Assembly (NCBI RefSeq): GCF_016801865.2
Contig: NC_068939.1
Span: 86,705,381 to 86,769,380, forward strand
DNA length: 64,000 nt
Origin: Culex pipiens pallens
Taxonomy: Eukaryota; Arthropoda; Insecta; Diptera; Culicidae
Direction: 5' to 3'
Program-made: the position numbers and the translations under genes
The notes under the pieces: generated by a model
Seen by the model: only the letters and a program-made list of their open reading frames with translations
What the model was told of the DNA's origin: nothing
Database searches by the model: none
Shown here: positions 1 through 10,550 of the stretch, one piece after another
Numbering within the stretch: position 1 is the stretch's first letter
Layout: each line of letters starts with the position of its first letter

Positions 1-606
1 ATTGTTTGTGTTTCTACTCGGAATCATAATAATGAATTTCCATTTTTGAAGTATTTTTTTTATTTTTGTGTTTACAAAAATGCCAATAGTTGGATGTTTT
101 TAAATTAATTTAGATTTTTTTTCGGTGTTCGATATTGACTTTTCTTATAGAGAGTTTTTGTTCGAAATCATTATTTAGATAAGAAATGCCTATTATTTGA
201 GCTTTCTGGAAAAGTCTGGAAAAAAAAGTCGGGAAAAAGTCGGGAATTTGAAAATGGGATTTGAGTGGTCACCCTGGAATAATTCGAATAACTTTTAGTA
301 AATGACTTCAAAAAAGCTGCTCTACTGGTCGGTTTACTTGGGTTTAGTAAATTTCAAGTAACACTCAAGATTATCAGACATCATTCAGACACGACCGCTT
401 AGTAGGCTGGGAATTCACGATTTTTGAACATAACAAATTTTTCTTGTTAAGCTCAAATCTCAAATTCCATAAAAAATATTGCAATTTTCATAAAAAATTA
501 CATAAAGTTCACAAAATTTCCGGAACTATTCCCCTTGCAACCTTTTGCTCAAGTTCATTCACCAAATCAAACTTGCACACAACTTGTATTTTCCTCGCAA
601 CATCAC
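1..606. other. AT-rich upstream DNA, no gene seen
   Basis: AT-rich sequence with scattered T and A runs. Open frames are short and show no recognisable protein. I see nothing else here apart from the boundary of the hAT-like element that follows. Whether this is intergenic or an intron of a longer filamin transcript cannot be told from the window. Confidence 0.5.
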
Positions 607-1001
607 CAGACGTGCATCGGCACTCAATAGCACTTCACCACATTTTAAGATGATGGCCAAAGCAAACCGGCAGAGTGAATCTTTGCTCACTGTGAAACAC
701 ATCAATCTTTAGGTCGATGTCTATAATTATCGTTTTTCACTATACAATGTGCATTACCAACAAATTAATAATGATTTGAATAAAACAAATATTTCAAGTG
801 CTAAATGTGCTATTTAGCACTCAAATAGCACTTCATCGCTAAAACTGGCGAATAAGTGAAGATAAAGGTTTCGGTCGTTCAGTAATTTATAGTGCAATGA
901 AAAAAACATACTTATTGTATAAAACAAATCGATTAGGTGCCTTTGCCTAGCCATGGCCTTAGAAAAACTGTCAAGTGCTATTGAGTGCCGATGCACGTCT
1001 G
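607..1001. mobile_element. Short hAT-type MITE with 29-bp perfect terminal inverted repeats
   Basis: A 29-nt sequence at 607-635 beginning CAGACGTGCATCGG is the exact reverse complement of 973-1001. The element is flanked on both sides by the direct repeat AACATCAC (599-606 and 1002-1009), an 8-bp target duplication as produced by hAT transposases. CAG...CTG ends are also typical of hAT. At 395 bp it has no room for a transposase and shows no long open frame, so it is non-autonomous. It lies about 260 bp upstream of the candidate start site at 1262. Perfect TIRs and TSD suggest a fairly recent insertion. Confidence 0.85.
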
Positions 1002-1259
1002 AACATCACTATCATCGACGATACACCTGTTGACTTCGCTACACCTTTTTCTATCGTCGCGCGAGTTCATTCGCAGAGCCTCCATTCCAACTCCATAACC
1101 TGCACTGCGAAGCAGCGTCCAAAACAAACCAGCTCGAAAACAGAGAGCGATCAACCTCTCTCGCTCTCTCTCCTTACCTGGCTCGATCTCTTCAATCGCT
1201 ACTCACCTGAACACTGCGCCGCTACCTGTTGAAGTCCCCGAACGTTCACCGGAGAGATT

Positions 1260-1294
1260 TCAGTCTCAGTTTGGTCGTGGCACGGTTTGGACGC
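1260..1294 (+). promoter_or_regulatory. Candidate TATA-less core promoter: Inr plus DPE
   Basis: TCAGTC at 1260-1265 matches the arthropod initiator TCAKTY, with A+1 at 1262. GGACGC at 1289-1294 matches all six positions of the downstream promoter element and lies exactly at +28 to +33 from that A. No TATA box is evident about 30 bp upstream, as expected for an Inr/DPE promoter. Local GC content rises from here to about 1900 and a GTAAGT donor follows at 2122, consistent with a first exon. Motif and spacing are seen; use as a promoter is inferred. Confidence 0.5.
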
Positions 1295-2121
1295 GTTTTT
1301 CGAAAAGGGCTCTTCCGCGAGTTTTCCTCTTACGTGTGTGTGTGTGCTTGTGTGCGTGAAAGGGAGCGATCGGTAAGGCCGTTGTTGTGGTGGGTGGAAA
1401 GAGATAGCTGCAAGCTGATCGCGGAGGTTTCTTCTTGGGGAGATCGCGGCAGAAGTTTTCACCTTTTAGTGGCTCGAGACACGGGCGGCATAGTTTCACC
1501 CGCCGGAGTTCCCGTGGAGCTTTCGCGCTGTGGTAGTGTTTGTGCGCGGGGGGAAACGATCGCTGGAGTCGTGTGCGTGGCGGGATTCGAGAAAATACCT
1601 TTGCGGATCGCGTGGATTAATCCGGTGTAGGCGAGCCTGCTCGGGAATGCTCTTGGCTCTACACAAGGGGATTGTGTGTGTCTTTGTATTGGTGGCCATC
1701 TTGGAAATACCTTTGTCGTGTCGGTGAAGTCGAATAAAAAATAAGAAAAGAGATATCCAAAATCCGAAGAGATCGTGGCGACAACAGATGACGTGTGACA
1801 GTTTCGCGTTCTGAATTGGGAGGGAAATTTCTTCGCTAGGGCTTTCAGTGGTCTCCTCTTCTCTGATTTTCCTCAATAACGGTGGTGGTCCCTTAACCAA
1901 TTTGCGCTTAATCTTTAAACTAGGTGTATGGTAGTAGCTTAACTAGCGAAGAAATACCCCAAATAAAAGCGGCTATTAAAGGGGTCTGGGTTTGACCCAA
2001 AAAGGTGTTATTGGAGCAGTTTGGAGCAGGAATTTAGAAACGTTCGTCGGCCTCCGGTTGAGCAGCGGATTAGCGAATTAGCGGCACCTGCGAGAGAGCG
2101 AGAAAGGATTTCTAATCAAGT
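1262..2121 (+). other. Putative non-coding first exon, possibly of the filamin gene
   Basis: This 860-nt stretch follows the Inr/DPE pair and ends at a good donor, AGT|GTAAGT (GT at 2122-2123). It is more GC-rich than its surroundings, holds a short TG-rich tract near 1333-1350, and has several short upstream ATG frames (for example near 1645, 1786 and 1927) but no conserved protein. The next + strand coding exon is filamin exon 1 of this window at 39356, where an in-frame ATG lies 23 nt inside the exon. The simplest reading is a 5'UTR exon of a filamin isoform with a roughly 37-kb intron. A different gene or further unseen exons cannot be excluded. Confidence 0.35.
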
Positions 2122-4079
2122 GTAAGTGGATTAAAACAAACCTTAAAATTGGGAAAGTTATTCAACCGGAACTCGACGTATGTCGATCGGAAGTACTCTC
2201 GAAATCGGTTTGACTGCTTGGTGAATGCGGGTGGGTTTGACTCAGGTGTCGATGATGTGTTGTGATGGTGACGCTTCGGCTTTGAACTTGGAGTGCGAAC
2301 ACCCACAGCTGATCAGCGTACTGATGATAAGTGATGTGCACTGCGCTGTGTTGTAGTAAACATCGCGTGAATCACGTTTCGGAGCGGTTGACTGGTTAGA
2401 TTTCTGATAAATAATTATTCAATGCAAGTAATTTCCTCTGTGAGTGAAATTGAAAAGTTACAAGAGAAACTCGGGTTGCACTTTTTGAACATACAAAATT
2501 TGAATAGATATTTTTCGTTTTATCATCAGGCTGGTACAAATTTTATTTAAAGTTTTTGTCAAAATTCAATGTTGGCCCGAAAAATCAGAGGGCAAAAAAA
2601 TATTAAACTTCAATATTTCAATGAGCATTTAAGTGTAATGAGCTGAAATCAATTCAAAATGCATTCCCCTGCGTTTAGGATCATTTTTAACGTGTTTAGG
2701 TTGAAAATCTTTTGAATTTTTGAAGATTGATGTTTTTCATCGCAAAAAAAAATTCGCTAAAATTTTTGTTTTCGTCAAATCTTACATTTATTGAAAACTA
2801 ATGATTGCAAATCAACTGTACTAGTGTAAAATGCATTTTAAAACACACTTTTTCCATTTAAATGTTGAAACTTCGGCTTGTTATTTCAATATTTATATTT
2901 TTTTGCCCTTGGCCAGAGCCGAGGGACAAAAACTTTGAAAAATATTTGCGACGGCCTCAGGACAAAAAAAAAAGTAAGTCTGCTTATAAAATTTTATAAT
3001 ATTTTTGTTTGTTTATTTGAGACAGCTTTAATCTCCTAGGTCTATCACTGCCTGACTAGGGGTGGTTTCCAAAAAGCTGAGAGATCCATCTTCGTTTATT
3101 CCTATCGACTCAGAAATGAAAACTGAACAAATATCTGTCTGTCTTTTTTTAATATTTGAATATCAACGCCGTGAAATGAATATTATAATTCGTCAAATTC
3201 CATTGAAATTTGAAAGATCTTTGAAAAAAAATTGCCCTTTGATTTTTAAACCCATGCAAAAACTTGAAAAAATATTTACAATGGCGTGACTTGAAAACGG
3301 CAAAATAAAAAAAATAATTTTTCAATTGCGATTCCAAATTTGATTTTGCATCTTTAAGTTATTTTATAATTAGTCTGACAATTATTTTTTTCGAAAACAT
3401 CCCATTTTTAACAAAAAAAAAATATAACTTTGGTACAAGAAATTTTGAGAATTCAATTTTTAGTGATAAAAAATCCAATGATAAATCTGATTTTTTTTTC
3501 ACTGTACCCAACATCAGGTGCGTAAATTCAAAATTTCATCCAAATAAAAAACAATCTAAAAAATGGGAACTTTAACAAATGACAAAAAACATGCGATTTT
3601 TGCGCTGATTTTAACTTTTGCTTCTAAAAATCAGCCAATTCTAACTGCGGATTTAAACGATAAAAAATATTTTAAAAATTTCAGGAATTGTTTTACAAAG
3701 TGCATTTAAAGAAACCTACTTTATAAATGATAAAATTGTATTCTAATCGTAGCAAAATTTAAATAACTCCTATCTTAAAAATGGAAAATAATCATTAATG
3801 AATTTCAGCTTAAAATCAGAGTTATTAATAATTATTCACCAGTCTGAGGCCTTACTGGAAACCTAAAAATATTACGACATTCAAAAATATGTTGTTTTTT
3901 TTTAAAACATAGAAATAATAACGTACAAAATATTTCAGAAGCCTCACAAAATATTACAACCGTTAAGATTATTTTGTATAAAGAATTGAAAATCTTTCAA
4001 AACCAAGGTCAAAATAGTTTTGGAAGTCAGACTTTTTCTTTTTAAAAGGACTGCTCATGTTTGAAAGAATAGAAAACTC

Positions 4080-4905
4080 ACTAAAATATTACAACCGAGC
4101 AACTGTCTACGAAATCGGCCGATTTCGACCAATTTTTATTTTTTGTATTTTTTTATTTGACTCAAACTTTGTGGGGACCTTTCCTATGACCAAATAAGCT
4201 ATTTTGCTTCATTGGTTCACCCATACAAGTCTCCATACAATTTCGGCTGCTGTCCATACAAAAATGGTATGTTAATATTCAAACAGCTGTAACTTTTGAG
4301 TGAATTTTATGATCAAAGTTGTAGGTATAGTTGAGGACCTTTGAGAAAAAAATAGGTACACGGAAAAAAAATGCAGATTTTTTAATCAATTTTTTTTCAC
4401 TTAAACTCAATTTCCCAAAATACGTATTTTTTTTATTTTCGAGATTTTTTGATATGTTTTAGGGGACAAAAATCCACAGCTTTTGAGCCGTAGAGAAACA
4501 TGGTCATAAAATCAGCCGCCGAGTCATGAATTTTTGAAAAATTGTGATTTTTGGAAAAAAATCGAAGTTTCATACAAAAACAAGTTTGACATTATTTTTT
4601 AATGCAAAATTAAATTTGCAATCGAAAAGTACTCTACAGATTTTTTGATAAAGGGGTTTGAAGTTTGATTTTAGTGAAATATTTGCAGTTTATCGATTTT
4701 TAAAAATAGTGACCTTGAACCATTTCTAAAAATATGTTTTTGAAAAGTTCAGAAAACTGAAACTTCGATTTTTTCCAAAAATCTCTATTTTTTTTTTCAA
4801 AAATTCATAAATCGGCGGCAGATTTTTTGACCATGTTTCTCTATGGCTCAAAAGTTGCGGATTTTTGTCCCCTAAAACATATCAAAAAATCTCGAAAATC
4901 AATAA
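4080..4905. repeat. Foldback repeat with imperfect arms
   Basis: Sequence around 4437-4575 (dozens of bases after TTTCGAGATTTTTTGATATG) reappears in inverted orientation at about 4755-4900, centred near 4668, giving a long imperfect hairpin. The segment before it (phrases such as CCTATGACCAAATAAGC and CATACAAGTCTCC) has a diverged relative at about 45190-45570. Pieces of the arm recur at 47210-47260 and 48060-48165, so this is an interspersed repeat family. No coding potential was seen. Confidence 0.6.
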
Positions 4906-5029
4906 ATACACACATCAATTTATTTTTTATTTTTTACCAAATTTGTACACACTATTTATCAATTAAAACAAACTTCAATCGAAATTAAACAAACTATTGG
5001 AAAGATAATTACTTCCATTGTCTTCCCTA

Positions 5030-5265
5030 GTTGTGCCCGGCATGAAAATGATCACTAATGATCCATTAACGCTCCCGCTTAGTAAGCGGCAGATCGGGGT
5101 TCAAATCCCGGCTCGGACCAACACAACTGGTGATCTTTTCCCTTCTGGATTCGATTGCTTAGTAAAGGGAAGGTAGTGTATCGTCACAAACTGGACCTTA
5201 TCACAACACCTTAGGGAGGCGACCTATGGAATGTTAACATTAACCTTAACATGTTAACATTAAGT
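5030..5265 (+). repeat. tRNA-derived SINE-like repeat
   Basis: GGTTCAAATCC at 5098-5109 is a good RNA polymerase III B box in a T-arm context (GGGGTTCAAATCCCGG). The expected A box is weak. The following 130 nt look like a SINE body. It ends in short repeats of the form TTAACATTAACCTTAACA near 5233-5265. No functional tRNA cloverleaf can be drawn. Confidence 0.45.
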
Positions 5266-6679
5266 TGAGAATGAAATTGCCACTGAATCCGCTTTGTAAA
5301 TGCCGGCCCCGATACTCTTCAAGGGTGTTCCCCTCAGGAACTGGGAAAGATTTACTTTACTTATTCGCCAACAACATTCACCTGACAACTGCGACAAGAC
5401 CTTGACATTCCTCTTCCACACCACCTGTGCGTGTTCAAACAATCACTACAAGTCGGTAGATCCTCTCATCCAAACCAACACCAAAAACGTCGTCACCTTT
5501 CACGGCACTAACTTGCTGCTCGACGACACGGTTAAAAACAAACAATGCTCAGGCAATTATACCCACCTTGGAGAAGCGTGGTAATTTGGCAAAATATAGA
5601 TCCAAGGGGCGTGACTTGCAAGGTGGTTACCTCTGGGGGGTTGGAACACAATGCACCGTCCAAAACCCGTGACCGTGAATTTTTAAGGTCTTAATCAGTT
5701 TCGGAAGTAGATTTGTGTTTCATTGTTGTGGTAAGGAAGCTCATGGTTCTTGAAGAGTGGCAAATTGCGCTGGCAAAAAAGTTTCACATTTCTTTCAGCT
5801 AAAACAAATAACTGTCATTACGGATTATACAACACTTCAACAAAACTTGTTTAAGTCGCTATAGCTAGTATTGAGCTGGTGGTCCTCCGAACAAACTTCA
5901 AACACAATGTTTCCACACTCGGAGATATACGTGATGTGTGTTCTGTTGGATGCACAAGCAAACAAAACGCACCGCAATGATACCTGTGTAGAAACTTGTT
6001 TTATGGTCTGTTTCACGTTTTGTCTCGCGAATCTTGAAAAAAAAAACTGGCCACACCGCTGCACCTGTATTTCCAGCTTGGAAACAAGAAAACGCGGAAG
6101 TAGCTAAAGTCGTCGTGGGTTCCCAGTTGAAGAAGTTGCTGATGGTTGTTCCCGTAATGTCTCCAGCGATCCAACTCAACAACTCGGTGAAGAGGTTGAT
6201 GACACCGCTTTGCTGACGAGGCGCGTGTCACTTCTCCTAAAAAAAATGTTGTGGTAGTGCTAGCTTATCCCAAAGGAAATTTTCAACACAAATCATTACA
6301 ATCTCGAAAACGTCAAAATCAATTCAAAATGTCGTTTGTGTCAAAAAAGCACTAACCTCAACGAAGAAACCCAAGTCCAAGACTCGTGCGGGGGAGTCAA
6401 GTTTGGAATTTTTCGGACCCAACCCGCACCCGCAGGCCATTGTTCCGGGGCCGGGGTGTGACCGGCAGGGATGAGCTAAGAAGTTTGTTAGAACGCATGG
6501 AATTTTCTCTTCTGCTTTTTTGTTGTCTGATTGTGAGGCGATGCGTTGGACGGCAACGTTGACGTTGAGAAGCGGCGTCACGAGTGGGTGCGTTTGTACG
6601 CGGATTTCACAATACCGTGAGGTTCTTGGTGGAACTGCGCTAGGTACGATAAAATAATTTGATTTATTTTATTAGCTAG
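5266..6679. other. Intronic DNA without recognised genes
   Basis: Moderately GC-rich, less repetitive sequence. Open frames of 60-94 codons occur on both strands (for example around 5300-5584 and 5840-6230), but they overlap each other, show no motif I recognise, and several begin at TTG or CTG rather than ATG. Nothing here can be supported as a gene. Confidence 0.4.
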
Positions 6680-6790
6680 AAACTTTAATCTCAGATCTTC
6701 ATTTTGCTGGCTTGACTCTGTTTTTTTTCGCTAAATAGGCGAAAAAAAACAGAGTCAAGCCAGCAAAATGAAGATCTAAGATGAAAGTTT
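6680..6790. repeat. Near-perfect 52-bp hairpin with 7-nt loop
   Basis: The left arm 6680-6731 pairs with the right arm 6739-6790 around the loop TAAATAG. The inner 39 bp (6693-6731 against 6739-6777) are perfectly complementary and the outer 13 bp carry two mismatches. There are no TA, TTAA or 8-bp duplications at the ends, so I cannot assign it to a transposon family. The size and stem would suit either a very young palindromic MITE or a hairpin RNA precursor. A microRNA precursor normally shows bulges, so I do not call it one. Confidence 0.7.
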
Positions 6791-8123
6791 AGGCCGCTGC
6801 AAAAAAATTTCGAAGTTTATGTCCTTCGACTCTGACTAAAGTCGGGTAGAGGCAAAAGTAATAATAGTAATCTAAATGAAATTAAAAATCATGGTTTCAA
6901 CACTTCAATGAAAAAAGTGTTTATATATGCGTAAGACACCGGTATTTATTTTTTGCTGGTTGTTCATATTTTCAGGATTTTCCATGATTGAAATTACAGC
7001 TCTTCTGAAGATGCAATATTTTTACATAAATTTCGAGAATTTCGACAATAAGAAAATTTGATAGTGTTTTGGGAAACTTTTTCGAAGAAGATGTTAAAAG
7101 TGAAAATTCCCCATAGTAAATTAATTAAAGTTCCATTCTAACTTCAGGTAAAAATTGGACCCACCAACCCTAACCAAATAAGCTCATATTTTCAGGCTAG
7201 CTTCTGGGGCCATAAAACTAGAAAATTCCGGTTGATGCGCTCGAAATTAAACATTTTGTCATTTTTTTATATCCGTGAACCACGCCAAGTCCTGCCAAGA
7301 CGGGGGTTCAAATGCATACATACAATACTTACATACATAAATACGACGAAAAAAATTCAATTTTGGGACATTCACTTGCTTCCGTTAAGAAATTGGAAAA
7401 AAGAATATTCAAATTTCAAGGCCTACTATGCTCTCACGCAATGTACTGTTGAAAATTGATGGTTAAGTAAAACATTTGCTGTGCAATACAGAGCTTTCCA
7501 ACTTAAAAATGTGATATCTCAAGAAATATTCATTTTACCCTGAGGTTTTGATTGAATTTAATGTAAAAAACTCTCAGCAATCGAATGCAATTGTCAGTTT
7601 TCCCGTAAGTGCTCGTCCAAAGGGTTAAAAATGCATTTTAAAACTTAAAGTGCAAAATTTTCATATCTGGCAACACTGTACGTAATTTTTGAGTACGCCA
7701 TTCGATTCTACATCAAAAAATCTTCAAATGTGCATACCCAAAAGTTGACTTTTTGTAAACTTTTCTCTTAGCAAAATGCATTTTAAAAATGAGGTTTTTC
7801 AAAAATCTCAGAAAAAGAGGGGGGTGCCACGGGCGCGGGGGTGGACCAAATGTCACCAAACTTGGGATTCTTTGTATTTGGGGCAAAAACAACCCCCATG
7901 CCTAATATGAGCAGATTTGGTGAAGGTCGATGTTGGACGCGTGGTCACTTGGGAAGGAATGACCCATATGCTGATTCATTTTTGTGCAAAAATTCGCAAA
8001 ATTGGACTAAATACAGAGAATTGTAGAGTGATGATCATTTTTCTAATCTACCCTCCATTGTTTTGTAACAAAAAAAAAGTGAATTTAAACAAAAATGCTC
8101 CAGTTTGAACAGCTATTTTCAAA
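6791..8123. other. AT-rich intronic DNA without recognised features
   Basis: Decayed interspersed repeats and A/T runs. No coding frame with recognisable content and no clear transposon ends were found. Confidence 0.4.
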
Positions 8124-8127
8124 TTAA

Positions 8128-8730
8128 CCCTCTACTGCCCAAATTTTTTTTTCGAAGGTTTTTGTTTTTCCCGTGTTTAGGAGGTTTGAACAATTTTTGT
8201 TCTACGAAAAACTTTACTTCTCTTGTTTTATGTTTTTCTTGTTTTATTTTTGGTATTTTTATTTGCATTTATCTTGTTGCGTTTATCTTTGTTTTTGATA
8301 GTATTTTGCCTATTCTACCACCTTCTATCATTACATTTTGCCTTTTTAATTTTTTTATGTTTCTACAGTATTTTTTAAAAATTTTTGCTTGTTTTTCTCA
8401 TTTTTTCGCTCTAGAATGGCACCATTATCATTTAAATTGTAAAAAATAAGTAAATGCGTCTGGAACACTACAAAAATTACTGCATACTGCTTTTTAATGT
8501 AGGAAATGTATACGAAAAACCCTGCAAAGTTGACCTCTAAGAAAAATACATTTTTAAAAATATTGGCCAAGTCACATAAAACAAGTCAAACTTTCAATCC
8601 TAAAATTTTCTAAAATTTGAAGAGTTCTTTTTTCCAATGGTTTTTAAAGATCAAAAATTGGTTGAAAAACGGATTTTTGGCGAATTGTTAGATCGAGGCC
8701 AGTCTAGAGGCGGGATTGGGTTGTACAGGG
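8128..8730. mobile_element. piggyBac-like non-autonomous element with TTAA target sites
   Basis: The element is bounded by TTAA on both sides (8124-8127 and 8731-8734), and its ends are inverted: CCCTCTACTGCCCAA on the left and, in reverse complement, CCCTGTACAACCCAA on the right. TTAA duplication and CCCT termini are the hallmarks of the piggyBac superfamily. The 603-bp body has a 114-codon F/C/I-rich open frame on the + strand that comes from T-rich DNA. A related stretch lies inverted at about 42090-42600 with a similar pseudo-frame, so it is repeat sequence rather than a gene. Confidence 0.7.
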
Positions 8731-8734
8731 TTAA

Positions 8735-10550
8735 TGATTTAACTGCCAAAGTAATAATTGGACATAAAGGGACAACTATTTGATAAAATATAATAGGCTT
8801 CCGAAAATTACTTAATGATGTAAATCATTTTTTTAAAGAAATTAGTTGTCAAATATGTTTAAAAAAAAGATAATTGCAAATTTTATTAAAGATTTTTGTC
8901 TCTCCCATTGAGTTGTTAGATTATTAACTTTATTTTCATGAAATTATTTTCATTATGTTTAATTTCTGCTTCCGATCTGAAATTTCAAAAACATGCAAAA
9001 ATTAGAAAAAAAAATCACGCGTTAGAACTTCAATAATGTCGCCTCTAACCAGTTATTTTAAAATAAGATTTTTTAGATCATTACTATTGCTTTTGTCGCC
9101 GAATTTATCTAAATAATTTTAGTTTGACAACAGTTATAATTACCATTGTTAAACCATTTTCAGACAAAAATAGGGAAGTCAGTAACTTACGTTAGTTATA
9201 ATTATTTAAGGTGAATTTTTGTGAAATTGTAAAATATTGTGATAGCTTGACCATTTCCTAATATTTTTTTAAAAGAAAAGATCACAAAACGAAATAAAGT
9301 TTTCTATCAGCAATATTGAATTGGACCCATGGATAGTGATAAAAGTTTTTTTTTTTATTATAAAACACTAGATCAAATTTTCAATAGATCCTATCTGCAT
9401 AGGAAACCATAGGTTGTTTTGAAAATTTACTCTAGAATTAAAATCAACAGGATAAATTAGCTCAACTCAGTTATGGCTACTTTGTAGTCCCGAAGCATGC
9501 AACAATTAATTTATAATATTCTTGCAACTCCATTCTGAAACTACTTACTATTTCTTACTATTCTATTTCTTACACGAATGACGATACGCCTACTTTTCTT
9601 CATAAAAAATAACAGAATCGCTAATTAATACTTTCGGATATAAAGGTTGAAAACTAGAGCACTTGTATTGAACAGTACATTATCGTGAATTAACTAAATA
9701 CACGTTTGACTTTGACTTCGACTTTGCTCTGGAATTGCAAAAAAAAAGGTTGTCAACCAGTTGCAAAACTTGAATTTTCATCACTCCGGGAACCTCGTTG
9801 GATAAATTTACGATTCGTATCTTTTTTTGCCACTTGTGGCATAAACTACTATTTTGCAATTCCGTCAAAGTTGAACTTTTCAGCACTTGTTTCGAAAAGT
9901 AACACTTTTCAACATTTTTTTGATTTAAACGATTTATTGACAAAATACATGAAAATTTGATTTTTTCAACACTCTTCGTATTTATCCAACTCGATGAACC
10001 TCATTGAATAAATGTACGACTCGTGCTGAAAAAATCCTCTTTTTGCAACTTGTTGCATGAACTACTATTTCAACGCTAAGATCGCTGATAGTACAATCTA
10101 AAAAACTAAACCACGGATCTGAAAAAAATAATCTGCTGTAATTTAAGTGTTAAAAAGACTGCTGTAACTTAAGTGTTAAACGAATAATACAAAAATACAT
10201 TTGTAAAATATTGATTGTCACTATTTCTAACATCGTTGACATAGAGATATTTCGTAAAGAATAATTTGAAAGCATTTAAAAAACTTAAAACTGTTTTGAA
10301 AACATTGGAAAATCAAAATAAATTCTGAAAGATAAAAAAAATATGTTGATAATGTATAAAGAAAAACTCTCGCTTGTTTGGCAGGTTCAGGACTCGGTCC
10401 TTATTCCGTCCAATTTCAACAAATTCTCACTAAAAAAAATTGAATGAAATTAATAAAACAAACTTTCAGAAAATTTAGTCATTTAGAACATCATTAAAAT
10501 TTTAAAAAGATATAAAACCAATATTGAAATCCACACAATCTCCACTTGAC
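8735..10550. repeat. AT-rich DNA with diverged repeat shared with 14640-15300
   Basis: Phrases such as TTGCAATTCCGTC, GCACTTG...TCGAAAAGTAAC and ACTTTTCAACA around 9530-10090 recur around 14640-15260 in the same style, marking two diverged copies of one interspersed repeat. The rest is AT-rich with no gene seen. Confidence 0.45.

Noticed and set aside
1229..1630. 133-codon + strand frame
   Set aside because: Begins at TTG, and overlaps frames on the other strand of similar length. Low-complexity CVCVCACV from the TG repeat. Better read as untranslated exon.
8105..8449. 114-codon F/C/I-rich frame resembling a membrane protein
   Set aside because: Comes from T-rich DNA of a TTAA-flanked transposon. 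A similar pseudo-frame occurs in another repeat at 42348-42539.
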